The notes below the pieces were generated by a model. It had not been told where the DNA came from. It ran no database searches and was given only the letters and a program-made list of their open reading frames with translations. Both the position numbers and the translations under genes were made by a program. A DNA stretch of 64,000 nucleotides from Parapedobacter pyrenivorans_A. GTDB lineage: Bacteria > Bacteroidota > Bacteroidia > Sphingobacteriales > Sphingobacteriaceae. The first letter of the stretch is position 1, and each line of letters opens with the position of its first letter. This document shows, one piece after another, positions 15,837-24,660 of the stretch. The stretch spans positions 1-64,000 of the forward strand of contig NZ_JBHEUZ010000013.1 in assembly GCF_041925275.1 (NCBI RefSeq). Direction: 5' to 3'.

Positions 15837-17117
15837 ATGGCAGACATCAGCATCGGAAAGGCACCCCATCCCATAGCGGTATTGCCGTTTTATGGTACCG
15901 GAGCGGTATGCTTCGCGGCACTGGCTGTACTGCTTTTTTTGGCTGCCGGTGAGCTGACGGGGCATCATTTCAGTCCGCACCTCCTAGCCATCGTGCATAC
16001 GGCAGCATTGGGCTGGGGTACGATGGTCATCTTCGGCGCTGCCTATCAGCTCCTGCCGGTGATCTGCGAGCGCGACCTCTACAGTGTGCCTTTGGCCGTT
16101 GCATCATACCTCACGCTCACCTTGGGTGTGTTGCTGTTGGTATGGTCATTTTGGATATTCGAAGTGGGTATTGTGATGATTACCGGCGGCGCACTGGTGG
16201 TGATGGCTGCCCTGCTCTATACCATCAATACCTGCGTTACGGCCGGCCGGAACCAACGGACCACGCCCCAACAGGCGTTTATTGTGAGCTCGGCACTGTG
16301 GCTGCTCGTTACCGTTACCCTCGGGCTGTTATTGGCTATCAACCTACGCTATACGTTCATACCACGCAATCACCTCGATTTACTGAAGCTCCATGCCCAT
16401 GCCGGGCTCGCAGGTTGGTTCCTGCAACTCATCACCGGGGTAAGTACCAAGCTGGTGCCGATGTTTCTGCTCGGCAAATCAAAGCGCGAATGGTTGCTCT
16501 GCACGGCGCTGGTGTTGCAGAATGTCGGGTTGGTACTGTTCCTTGTCGACGGGTACTTCAATCCCATCACGGCAAAAATGCTGGTTTATGGCGGTATCGT
16601 TGCGCTGGGTACGTTAGCCTGGCTGCTTTACCTCGCGGATGCGTATCGCAACCGCTTGCGCCGGAAAGTAGAGCTACTGATGAAGCATGCTGCCGTTTCA
16701 TTCGCTTGTCTGGTAGCGGGTTTTACCCTAATCCCGATTGCCCATTACTTCTCGGACACGCGCTGGGTATCCCTTTACGGTACGTTCCTTTTCCTCGGAT
16801 GGATTACGGCCATTATCCTGGGCAAAACATTCAAAACCCTGCCGTTCATCGTTTGGAGTAGCCATTACCGGCACCTCAACGGCAAAGTGAAGGTGCCGCT
16901 CCCCAAGCAATTGTATAGTGAACGGCTTACCGTTTACCAGTTTTACCTGTATGTCGCGGCTTTTGTATCGCTTGTGATAGGAATGGTGATGGATTACACT
17001 CCGGTCATACGCACGGCGCTATTGCTTTGGATAGTACTGGCCGCCGTGTATGTGGTGAACGTGGCCAAGACGATTTTTCATAAACCGATGATTACAGATG
17101 GAGATAAAACTCAATGA
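15837..17117 (+). CDS. NnrS/oxidase-subunit-I-like membrane protein
   Basis: 426 residues with about twelve membrane helices. In-helix histidines and glycine patterns recall heme-copper oxidase subunit I or NnrS: IVHTAALGWGTMVIFGAAYQ, LKLHAHAGLAGWFLQLITG, MKHAAVSF and IPIAHYF. It is likely a heme-binding inner-membrane protein without the full oxidase active site. The HAHAGLAGW segment parallels HAHSHFAFAGW of the protein at 5404-6636, so the window encodes two relatives. Location among ric, DUF2249 and MIP18-type genes suggests a role in NO handling; no activity can be assigned. It overlaps the next gene by 20 bases. Confidence 0.7.
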   Translation: MADISIGKAPHPIAVLPFYGTGAVCFAALAVLLFLAAGELTGHHFSPHLLAIVHTAALGWGTMVIFGAAYQLLPVICERDLYSVPLAVASYLTLTLGVLLLVWSFWIFEVGIVMITGGALVVMAALLYTINTCVTAGRNQRTTPQQAFIVSSALWLLVTVTLGLLLAINLRYTFIPRNHLDLLKLHAHAGLAGWFLQLITGVSTKLVPMFLLGKSKREWLLCTALVLQNVGLVLFLVDGYFNPITAKMLVYGGIVALGTLAWLLYLADAYRNRLRRKVELLMKHAAVSFACLVAGFTLIPIAHYFSDTRWVSLYGTFLFLGWITAIILGKTFKTLPFIVWSSHYRHLNGKVKVPLPKQLYSERLTVYQFYLYVAAFVSLVIGMVMDYTPVIRTALLLWIVLAAVYVVNVAKTIFHKPMITDGDKTQ

Positions 17118-17427
17118 TCCGTTTGCCGTGGAATTACTCAAGGCACAGACGGCGCTGATGCAGGTCATCGACCCGGAGCTGTACGTCAATATTGTTGATC
17201 TCGGCTTGGTTTACGGTGTCGATTTTACCGATGCGGCAAAAGTGAAGGTGACCATGACCCTCTCCACGCCCGGCTGCCCCATGGGCGATGCGATAACGGG
17301 GGGTGTGGAAAATGCGTTGGGCGCTGCTTTTCCGGACCGGGAAATCGAAGTCGATATCGTATGGGAGCCCCGGTGGAACTACCACATGATTACCGATGAA
17401 GGCAAAGCCCAGATGGGGCTGGAATAA
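17098..17427 (+). CDS. MIP18/DUF59 family Fe-S assembly-type protein
   Basis: 109 residues forming a single DUF59 domain. Conserved elements are VIDPELYVNIVDLGLVYGV and the loop STPGCPM with the family cysteine C60. Relatives (SufT, PaaD, MIP18) help mature iron-sulfur proteins. Its place next to ric fits Fe-S cluster repair or insertion during NO stress. It starts inside the preceding membrane-protein gene, so it belongs to the same message. The exact client proteins are unknown. Confidence 0.85.
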   Translation: MEIKLNDPFAVELLKAQTALMQVIDPELYVNIVDLGLVYGVDFTDAAKVKVTMTLSTPGCPMGDAITGGVENALGAAFPDREIEVDIVWEPRWNYHMITDEGKAQMGLE

Positions 17428-17445
17428 GGACGATTTGACTAAGCT

Positions 17446-17508
17446 GATTCTTGTCACTTGTAATGGTGACCGCCGTCACATGACCGGGGGAAGGAATCCC
17501 TAATTTTG
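17446..17508 (+). promoter_or_regulatory. Promoter of the 607-residue gene: Fnr-like dyad and TAATTTTG box
   Basis: The -7 box TAATTTTG is at 17501-17508. The perfect inverted repeat GTGAC-CGCC-GTCAC (17466-17479) is centred 28.5 bp upstream of it. A further half-site, TGTCA (17452-17456), gives TGTCA-N10-TGAC; the stretch 17446-17473 is 22/28 identical to the crp promoter region. This marks the gene as part of the same regulon. Confidence 0.65.
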
Positions 17509-17527
17509 CTATACATATATATAGACG

Positions 17528-19351
17528 ATGAACGATACCAACCAACACACGTTCCACATACCCGTCATGGGATTGGGTTTTACCATCGACACGCCACTGA
17601 AAGTGGCGCGGTTTGGTATTTCATCGGCATTATCCCTAGCCGACGACCACCTGCTGGAACAGATGCGTGCATTTTACGCCGCTCAATTCGGCCAACCTTT
17701 TACCCCTATTTCGCAAAAGGCTGAAGATTCTCGGGCCAGGCGGATTACGGCGTACCTTAACCTCCTACAAGATATCGTAGACGCGCAGATGGAGCAATTG
17801 CGTGCGGCCCCCTTCGGGGCAGACAGTGAACTTACCCGTTATTTTGAGTTGTTGCCGGAAGGGTCGTCGGCTAAGCGCAACTACCTTGCCATGTGTGCCA
17901 GCCGTGGTGATAAACGCGGGAAAATGGCCATGGAACTCCGTGCCGCGGTTACAGCGGGAGCGGTCGACGTAAATATCATGACCAAGGTGGATAAGGCCAA
18001 TTACGCACCGGATGGTACCCCATTGCCACCGGAATATTCGGACGCGTTGGCTGCCCTGCGGGGTTTTGCGCGGAGTAAACTTCGGTCGTCTGTTATCCTG
18101 TCGGCTGGGCTCAATCCACGGCTCTATAGTTATTTTGAGCAATTCGACGACTTTTTTCCCGGTAGTGACGGAGCGCTCGCCAAACGCATCACGCTCAAAG
18201 TCAGCGATTACCGCTCGGCATTGATCCAGGGCAAGCTATTGGCAAAGAAAGGTTTGTGGGTGTCGGAGTTTCGCATCGAGTCCGGCCTGAACTGCGGCGG
18301 ACACGCGTTCGTGAGCGATGGTATGTTGCTGGGGCCGATTATGGAGACGTTCAAAACGCAACGCGAGGCACTGTATGCCGAACTGAAAGGTCTGTGCGAC
18401 ACAGCGCTCGGAAATAAGCAACGGTTGGGGTTCCAAGCCAACCCCCCACAACGAATCACCGTACAGGGCGGTATCGGTACCGCGGGAGAGGACCGTTTTT
18501 TATTGGACTACTATGAACTGGATGGTACGGGGTGGGGGAGCCCGTTCCTGCTGGTCCCCGAAGCGACCAGTGTGGATGACGATACGTTGGCGAAGTTAGC
18601 AAACGCGGCGCCTGATGATTTCTACCTGAGTGATGCATCGCCGCTGGGTGTGCCGTTCCATAATTTCAGGCCGAGCAGTTCGGAAGAACAACGGAAACAA
18701 CGGATTGTCCGGAATCGGCCGGGCAGCCCGTGCCACAAGAAATTCCTTTCATTTAATACGGAGTTTACCGATAAGCCTATATGCACCGCATCCCGGCAAT
18801 ACCAGCACCTGAAACTCAAGGAAGCGAGGATCAACTTTCCCGAAGAACAGGCGTACCAGGAAGCTGCAGCAGCGATTGTAGAAAAGGACTGCCTGTGTGA
18901 GGGCCTTGCCGCACCCGCGGTACTGACCAACGGCATCCCGCCCAAGCATAAACTCAAAGCGGTGACGATATGCCCGGGGCCCAACCTGGCCTACTTTTCT
19001 AAAATCGCATCGCTCAAGGAAATGGTCGGCCATATTTACGGTACGGCCAATCTGTTGAACAGCCGCTTCCGCTCAAATTTGTTCGTCAACGAGCTGCGTC
19101 TCTATATCGACTACCTGAAAAAGGAAATCGAGAAACACCAGCACGATTTTACCGAAAAGCGAAGCGCCCACTACCAGACGTTCCGCGATAATCTGCTGGG
19201 TGGTATTGTCTATTATCGATCCATCATGCCGGCCATGCAGCAATATGCGCAGACAAATATAGACGATATGAAATCCGCGATGGCCGATGCGGAGAAAACA
19301 TTGCTTCAACTGGTTTTTGATGCTAAAAGGCCGATGTTGCAGCCTGTTTGA
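17528..19351 (+). CDS. 607-residue protein of unknown function with a C-terminal cysteine cluster
   Basis: I do not recognise the family with confidence. It has no signal peptide or membrane segment, so it should be cytoplasmic. The middle resembles an FMN-type TIM barrel: GLNCGGHAF (C256) and VQGGIGTAGEDRFLLDYY are followed by GTGWGSPFLLVPEAT, recalling nitronate monooxygenase or glutamate-synthase-like folds (inference). Five cysteines follow, C402, C419, C455, C457 and C482 (SPCHKK, ICTASRQ, DCLCEG, ICPGPN), which could bind an Fe-S cluster. The C-terminal 100 residues are helical and charged. Its promoter carries the same Fnr-like dyad as crp and nos, which ties it to anaerobic N-oxide metabolism. 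Confidence 0.8.
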   Translation: MNDTNQHTFHIPVMGLGFTIDTPLKVARFGISSALSLADDHLLEQMRAFYAAQFGQPFTPISQKAEDSRARRITAYLNLLQDIVDAQMEQLRAAPFGADSELTRYFELLPEGSSAKRNYLAMCASRGDKRGKMAMELRAAVTAGAVDVNIMTKVDKANYAPDGTPLPPEYSDALAALRGFARSKLRSSVILSAGLNPRLYSYFEQFDDFFPGSDGALAKRITLKVSDYRSALIQGKLLAKKGLWVSEFRIESGLNCGGHAFVSDGMLLGPIMETFKTQREALYAELKGLCDTALGNKQRLGFQANPPQRITVQGGIGTAGEDRFLLDYYELDGTGWGSPFLLVPEATSVDDDTLAKLANAAPDDFYLSDASPLGVPFHNFRPSSSEEQRKQRIVRNRPGSPCHKKFLSFNTEFTDKPICTASRQYQHLKLKEARINFPEEQAYQEAAAAIVEKDCLCEGLAAPAVLTNGIPPKHKLKAVTICPGPNLAYFSKIASLKEMVGHIYGTANLLNSRFRSNLFVNELRLYIDYLKKEIEKHQHDFTEKRSAHYQTFRDNLLGGIVYYRSIMPAMQQYAQTNIDDMKSAMADAEKTLLQLVFDAKRPMLQPV

Positions 19352-19374
19352 GACGCTCGGGAACGATAGGGATG

Positions 19375-20400
19375 TTACCGTTTTCCAACAAATGTGGGGT
19401 CGCTTAGCGTATGGATAAAGGCAATAAGATCTTCTTTTTCCTGCTCGCTTAGCGGTATCCGATTGCCATTCGCTTTCAGGCTCGGATCGAGGTTTTCGGC
19501 GGCTAAAACACCATTATCAAAGTAATCCAATACGGCTTTCAAGGTTGGGAATTGCCCAAAACTTCCATACGGGGCCGTATATTCGGCATTTCGCAACGAA
19601 GGCACCCGGAAGCTCATGTAATCTTCGGGCTTGCCGGTAACCCGTGCACGGCCGGTTTCTTCCGTGCTGGGATTCACGGGAAAGCCGACGTTCCGGAAAC
19701 TTTGGTCGGTAAAGAGCGCCGTGCTGTGGCAACCTTCGCATTTCTGTTGGAAAATCTGGTGACCCCGGGCCTCGGTTTCCGTAAATGCCGCGCCCTCGTT
19801 CCGCATGACGTTATCGTACTTGCTGTTGGCAGAGATCAATGTATAGGCGTACTGGGCGATGCTCCGGTAAATGCGGTCGGGCGTAATCTGGTCATCGCCG
19901 AAAGCATTCCTGAACAGGTCTTGGTAGGCGCGTTCATCCTTTATTTTGCCGATGGCCTCCAAAATCGAGGAATCCATCTCCTCGTGGGTGATGATAGGTA
20001 CAAGGGGTTGCTTTTCGAGTTGGAGGATATTCCCGTCCCAATTATAGAATCGCATATACGCCAGGTTCTGGATGGGTGGTGTATTGCGGAGCCCAACCCG
20101 GTCGTAAATCCCTATGGCTTGTGGATGGTTATCTGCAAACGCATTTGACCGGTTGTGGCAGCTGGCACAGGAAATCGTATTGTTTCCACTGAATTTCTTC
20201 TCATGGAATAATTTCTCTCCCAACTCCACGCCATATTTTGTGGGCTTATTGCCTGCTACCGAGCCGTTCAGTGGCGGGAAACCAACCGGTATATCCAGTG
20301 GGATTTCGGGGTTATCTAAAGGTGGGGGAACAATAACCTCATCGCTGTTACAGGATAGTAACAACGATGAGATGAAAATCAGGGTGAATATCTTTTTCAC
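19375..20400 (-). CDS. mbnH: MbnH-like di-heme cytochrome c peroxidase family lipoprotein
   Basis: 341 residues. A signal peptide with lipobox LLSC (C17) precedes two c-type heme sites, CASCH (C78, C81, H82) and CEGCH (C221, C224, H225), in the cytochrome c peroxidase/MauG fold. It directly follows an MbnP-family gene with an 8-base gap. In characterised MbnP/MbnH pairs the di-heme enzyme oxidises a tryptophan of MbnP to kynurenine, producing a copper-binding protein. Placement in a copper operon beside nos supports that role over peroxide removal. Confidence 0.82.
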   Translation of the reverse strand: MKKIFTLIFISSLLLSCNSDEVIVPPPLDNPEIPLDIPVGFPPLNGSVAGNKPTKYGVELGEKLFHEKKFSGNNTISCASCHNRSNAFADNHPQAIGIYDRVGLRNTPPIQNLAYMRFYNWDGNILQLEKQPLVPIITHEEMDSSILEAIGKIKDERAYQDLFRNAFGDDQITPDRIYRSIAQYAYTLISANSKYDNVMRNEGAAFTETEARGHQIFQQKCEGCHSTALFTDQSFRNVGFPVNPSTEETGRARVTGKPEDYMSFRVPSLRNAEYTAPYGSFGQFPTLKAVLDYFDNGVLAAENLDPSLKANGNRIPLSEQEKEDLIAFIHTLSDPTFVGKR

Positions 20401-20408
20401 TAACTCAC

Positions 20409-21269
20409 TTAATTCTGTACCCCACCGACGGAAAACATGCCCGTGATGTCGCTTGATCCCTCACCCCCCAGGTTGTCGACGAACAGCACCATGTTGGCAG
20501 CCGTATGGACACTTGGTGTCGCGTTTCCGTCCCCTAGCGCAATTGTATTGGTTTTTCCGCTCAACAGCTTGTCAAAATCGGCGTTGATGGTAACCCGTGG
20601 TGCATTCCTGCCGACAACCGCGTTGTTGGGAAGCGTGAGGGTAATATCCCTGTACGCATCGACCCCCTGTGTATAGGTGTCGGGGTCGCCATTTGTCCCC
20701 TCCACGGTGCTTCCGGTATGGATGGATAACTCCTTATGGTCTGTATCATAAAAACCCTCAATCTTGGTAAAACGGTATCCCGTTCCCCATTCCCAATGCA
20801 TTTCGGTGTCGTTGGCCCCAGCCGCTGCATAAAAATTTGGGAATCTTGCTTCATCCAGCGTATTCAGTTCGGGTTTCACGCCCAAACCGAATTTCAGCTG
20901 CTTGTACTCCCCCGCCGGAATATTGTTCAGCACATAGTCCAGCGTCTGCGGTTTGGCATGGTTTACGACGGTCGCGCCCTTGTCCAAATCGCTGATATTA
21001 TACGGGATTTCGTTGCCGTCCGCTTTCACCAAACGGATGTTGCTGATTACGTACTTCAGTTCCGAAAAGTGGTGTACCTGTCCTTTGGCAGAGGTGTTTA
21101 CCGTAGCGGTAGATGATGTGGCTTCGCCCAGCACGATGGGGGTATTTTTAAACGTGTTGTTGAAATGAAGCGTGATGTTATTGGCAACAGGGTTATTGTC
21201 GTTTTTGCTGCAAGCTGCCAGTGCCACTAACGCAACGAATACCAGGGAATATGTTTTACGTATGTTCAT
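20409..21269 (-). CDS. mbnP: MbnP-family copper-binding lipoprotein
   Basis: 286 residues. Lipobox LAAC (C20) is followed by a beta-rich domain with family features: ITLHFNNTF at the start, a FSELKYVISNIRLV strand, and MHWEWGTGYRFTKIEG with W159 and W161. One of these tryptophans is the likely target of the di-heme partner. Other segments, such as HTGST and ITLTLPNN, fit the MbnP fold. MbnP proteins bind periplasmic copper after modification. It lies between the TonB receptor gene and mbnH with short gaps, forming one operon. Confidence 0.85.
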   Translation of the reverse strand: MNIRKTYSLVFVALVALAACSKNDNNPVANNITLHFNNTFKNTPIVLGEATSSTATVNTSAKGQVHHFSELKYVISNIRLVKADGNEIPYNISDLDKGATVVNHAKPQTLDYVLNNIPAGEYKQLKFGLGVKPELNTLDEARFPNFYAAAGANDTEMHWEWGTGYRFTKIEGFYDTDHKELSIHTGSTVEGTNGDPDTYTQGVDAYRDITLTLPNNAVVGRNAPRVTINADFDKLLSGKTNTIALGDGNATPSVHTAANMVLFVDNLGGEGSSDITGMFSVGGVQN

Positions 21270-21291
21270 TTTGAGTAATTTTTAGTTGTTC

Positions 21292-23286
21292 TTAGAATTT
21301 AAAGGTCAGCGAGCTGAAAACATTGCGTCCCATCCGCGGGATGTTACCCCAGTCGGCGTAGGTGCTGTAATAGGCATTGAACAAGTTTTCTGCCCCTACC
21401 TGCAACGTGGTTTTGAAATTTTTGAAGGTGAAGGTGTAATCGGCAGATACATTCCAGATCCGGTAGGCCGGTGTGAGGTCTTCGCCGTATTCGGGACTGA
21501 AGTTTTCCTGCGCCAAATCACCATGCAGCGACGTCAGAATCCCAAAATGGTTGTGCATAAAATGAAGGGATGTTTGATAACTCAGGGGCCGGATAAACGG
21601 CAGATTCCCATCTTGGTTGTCCATGGCCCGCGCATAGGTGGCTGTTCCTTTCCAGTGGAGATGCGTAAGGATATCGTAATGGGCATTGAGCGATAGGTTG
21701 AACAGTTTCGCGTGGTCTAGCGACGTGTATCCTTTCACGCCGACCGATTGATAGTTCATCGGGCTACCTAAGCTCAAGATCCGACCCACGATGTAATTCC
21801 TGATGTGGAAATAGTTTGCCTTGGCTGCGATACCCATGCGTTCGTTTTTAAACCCGGCGCTTGCATTAACCTCGTACGAAGCCTCGTTTTCCAGATCTGG
21901 GTTCCCGATGTAATCGTAACGGTCAAAGCTGTTGTAGATGTAATATCCGTACGCTTCCGAGACCGAAGGTGCCCGGTGTCCATAACCTGTTCCAACCGAA
22001 AAATCAAATCGATCGATCTGGAGTTGGTAGCTGGCGTGCAAGGCCGGCAACACCCTGTTTTTCTCCTGCGGAGCGCCGGGGTGGAAAATCCAGTTGAACT
22101 CCACGTATTTGGAACGGTTGTAATTCCATCCCAAAGAGCCGCCGAAATTGACGGTGCTTATTTCTGAGAGGTCCCACGCATTATTCACCGAAAGGCCGGC
22201 AAAACGGGTGGTAACCCAGGGCCAGCTGTAGGCAAACATCGTTTTCTTGCTCCGGTCCTGCGGATACATCGTCATCTCTGCAATCGACAGGTTATTGTAC
22301 ACATTCAGCTGGATGTCAGCGCTGTAATCGCCACGCTTTAAATTAGCTTGGGAAACCAGTCCGTAAGTAGTGCTCCACCCCGGCATGTCCATGTGGACCA
22401 GGTTTTCGGGGCGCTTGGTGTCATCCATATAATGCTCCATCGCATTGAAATAAAGCTTGGTGTCCCATGCCCGCATCCATCCGTCTTCGAACAACTGCTT
22501 GTAAGCCGCCGACGTAATAATCGCCCGCGATCGCCACAAATCCATCGGCAGTGCGGGGAAACCGACATCGTCGGCCTGGTCGAAAATAGCATCCACCCGT
22601 ACCGAAGACAGTGCCCCCGTTTTGTATGCCAACCCCAACGACGTGTTGAATTTCTGGTATTGCGAGTGGTTTACCTTGGCATCGATACCATCGTAATAAT
22701 TGCCTGCCTTCCGGAAGGCGATGCTTCCGTCTGCCACAAACTTATCATCTGCATACGACAGGTTCCCCAGGTTGAAAAACTGGTTGTTATTGAACTCGAA
22801 GCCGGTTTGGTAAGCCCCACCCCATATCCTTTCGCCAGCCGCGCCGAATGGGGTGCTTTTCCTTTTCAGGTCAATGCTGCCCGCCACTGTGGCGCCGTGC
22901 AGGCTACCCGCCTGACCGGATGTTACATCGATGGTGGCGAGGTTGTTGCTCTCCACATACGAGGTGATCGGATCCATTTTGTCGGTACATGCGCCAAACA
23001 CGTGCATACCGTCGATGGTCACCGTCGAACGCTCCGTACTCATGCTGTTGAGCAGGGGCTCCCAGGCATACGCACCCCGTTTGATGAAACTGATGCCGTC
23101 TGTGGAGGCCAGAAATTCATCTACTGAAACGGCCATTTTCAGTTCGGTCTCGATTTTTCGCTTGGCGATGGCAGTGACGCTAACCTCCTCCAGGGTTTTG
23201 ACGGTGTCGCTTTCCGAATGTACATGTTGCGCGCGCGTGTTCATTCCGAGGAAAAGAACTAGAAAAATGATAAGGAGCTGCTTCAT
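21292..23286 (-). CDS. OprC/NosA-like TonB-dependent copper receptor
   Basis: 664 residues from the ATG at 23286, four bases after the upstream stop; a start at 23304 would overlap that gene. A signal peptide ends near ARAQ, then a TonB-box region (LEEVSVTA), a plug and a beta-barrel ending in F (SSLTFKF). The plug contains HVFGACTDKMDPITSY, a CxxxM motif (C100, M104), and the barrel contains MEHYMDD with HxM (H285, M287). These are the copper-binding motifs described for OprC/NosA receptors, where NosA is tied to copper supply for NosZ. Its neighbours are MbnP/MbnH and a YtkA-like lipoprotein, consistent with copper import. Confidence 0.85.
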   Translation of the reverse strand: MKQLLIIFLVLFLGMNTRAQHVHSESDTVKTLEEVSVTAIAKRKIETELKMAVSVDEFLASTDGISFIKRGAYAWEPLLNSMSTERSTVTIDGMHVFGACTDKMDPITSYVESNNLATIDVTSGQAGSLHGATVAGSIDLKRKSTPFGAAGERIWGGAYQTGFEFNNNQFFNLGNLSYADDKFVADGSIAFRKAGNYYDGIDAKVNHSQYQKFNTSLGLAYKTGALSSVRVDAIFDQADDVGFPALPMDLWRSRAIITSAAYKQLFEDGWMRAWDTKLYFNAMEHYMDDTKRPENLVHMDMPGWSTTYGLVSQANLKRGDYSADIQLNVYNNLSIAEMTMYPQDRSKKTMFAYSWPWVTTRFAGLSVNNAWDLSEISTVNFGGSLGWNYNRSKYVEFNWIFHPGAPQEKNRVLPALHASYQLQIDRFDFSVGTGYGHRAPSVSEAYGYYIYNSFDRYDYIGNPDLENEASYEVNASAGFKNERMGIAAKANYFHIRNYIVGRILSLGSPMNYQSVGVKGYTSLDHAKLFNLSLNAHYDILTHLHWKGTATYARAMDNQDGNLPFIRPLSYQTSLHFMHNHFGILTSLHGDLAQENFSPEYGEDLTPAYRIWNVSADYTFTFKNFKTTLQVGAENLFNAYYSTYADWGNIPRMGRNVFSSLTFKF

Positions 23287-23290
23287 ATCC

Positions 23291-24190
23291 TTAGAACAAA
23301 ACATCGATGTACAATTCGCTCTTTACACCTTCAACGCCCGGCGTGAAATCCATAGGCACTTCGGTACCTTTAACGATTCTTCCGTCCGCGTTCAGCATGA
23401 TGAAGTTCAGCGTCCAGTTGCCCGTCATGGTATAATTGACCACGCCGTGGTACAATCCGTCGCTTTGTTGCGTCAAGTCCACGTTATTGGGCGACGAATG
23501 GTTTCCCATGGAGGGCTCCGGCATACGCGGGTCCAGCAGCAGCGTGTAGCCACCTGCCTCGGTGTACGCTAGCCGGGAAGGGTCGGTGCCGTTCAACCGG
23601 TAAATACCCGCAATCAACTTGTTTTCGGCAACTTTCGGCCTCAGCGGTGCCACCAACGTGATGATATACTGTTCGTCGTCTTTTCCCGTAAATGCCGTCA
23701 TGTTCAGGTTTTTGTTGGGCTGTTCCTGAACAGTGATGGGGAGCTTAGCCGTAAAAGTTTGGTTGTCATGGGTGAAGCCAATGTCCAATGCCCAGTTCCC
23801 GTCCGCGTCGCTTTCGCTCGTAAAGACCGAGTAGCCCGAGTAATAGTTGCTGTCCGGTTTGTACGCCAATTCGTATTGATGCGGACAAGAACCGGTTACG
23901 CCCCCGGCACCGGTGTTGATGGGCAAAAAGGTGATGCCAGCAACCTCGGCCGTCACGCTCGTTGCGCTATTCGTGATTTTCACGCGGATTTCATTGTAAC
24001 CTTTATAGAAAGCGCCATTCAGTGCCTCAATGCTGATGTCGTAACCTCCGCTATGGATGGTGGCGGCTTCTTTAAACACCGTATGGCCGGGGGGAACAGT
24101 GTCTGTAATGCCCTCGTAATCCGTTTTTTCTTTGGTACACGATAATGCCGCGAAGCACACCGCACCAAGAAAAAATAATAATTTTTTCAT
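23291..24190 (-). CDS. Lipoprotein with YtkA/FixH-like domains
   Basis: 299 residues. Lipobox ALSC (C18) precedes two related beta-sandwich halves of YtkA/FixH type. The second half has MPEPSMGNHSSPNN, followed by GLYHGVVNYTMTGNWTLN, whose Met and His residues could bind copper. The first half carries GSCPHQYEL and a similar NWALDIGF strand. It is exported and probably anchored at the outer membrane. It lies directly upstream of the copper receptor gene in the same operon, so a role in copper binding or transfer is likely (inference). Confidence 0.75.
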   Translation of the reverse strand: MKKLLFFLGAVCFAALSCTKEKTDYEGITDTVPPGHTVFKEAATIHSGGYDISIEALNGAFYKGYNEIRVKITNSATSVTAEVAGITFLPINTGAGGVTGSCPHQYELAYKPDSNYYSGYSVFTSESDADGNWALDIGFTHDNQTFTAKLPITVQEQPNKNLNMTAFTGKDDEQYIITLVAPLRPKVAENKLIAGIYRLNGTDPSRLAYTEAGGYTLLLDPRMPEPSMGNHSSPNNVDLTQQSDGLYHGVVNYTMTGNWTLNFIMLNADGRIVKGTEVPMDFTPGVEGVKSELYIDVLF

Positions 24191-24257
24191 GTCGTTGTTA
24201 ACGAATGTCTGGTGAACAATGGTTGGAACAACCTTAAGCTATGCCTTGTGGGTAAGG

Positions 24258-24626
24258 TTAGCCAATGGGTGGGCGGAATACGGCGGTGTGGTAATTAAAT
24301 CGGTAATCGACGAGGTCAAGTGAAAAATGGTCCTGGTCGGTTACTTCCTGTGGCTGGGGCAAAGTAAGCGCTACGCCTCCGTTATGCACATACAGCGAAC
24401 TGTATTCGTACATAACCATATTCTTCTTTGCCTCCTTATCCTCTTTTTCTTCTATTTTCTTCATCAACACGCATTGGCCGTTGCAATGGAGTTGAGGTTG
24501 GTCTTTATTGATACACTTTGCAATATACTCCGGTAAGTGGATTTGATACTCCACGGTCATGATACTGCGATAGAACGATTGCAGTGTCAGCGCCACGAAG
24601 AGTATATATGCACAAAAACGTATCAA
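24258..24626 (-). CDS. Small membrane-anchored Cys-rich protein heading the copper operon
   Basis: About 122 residues. No ATG fits; I start it at a TTG (24626) about 30 bases after the predicted transcription start, giving an N-terminal hydrophobic anchor (about 3-17). The core has C38, H47, C48, C52 and M55 in the segment AKCINKDQPQLHCNGQCVLMKK, a C-x9-C-x3-C pattern suited to copper or another soft metal. A lysine/glutamate-rich stretch follows, and the end is rich in His and aromatic residues. Similar small proteins occur beside copper genes in Bacteroidota, as I recall. It is the first gene of the minus-strand copper operon. Confidence 0.65.
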   Translation of the reverse strand: MIRFCAYILFVALTLQSFYRSIMTVEYQIHLPEYIAKCINKDQPQLHCNGQCVLMKKIEEKEDKEAKKNMVMYEYSSLYVHNGGVALTLPQPQEVTDQDHFSLDLVDYRFNYHTAVFRPPIG

Positions 24627-24660
24627 AACCCGTTTACTTATTTGCGTAAAGCATCCGCGA

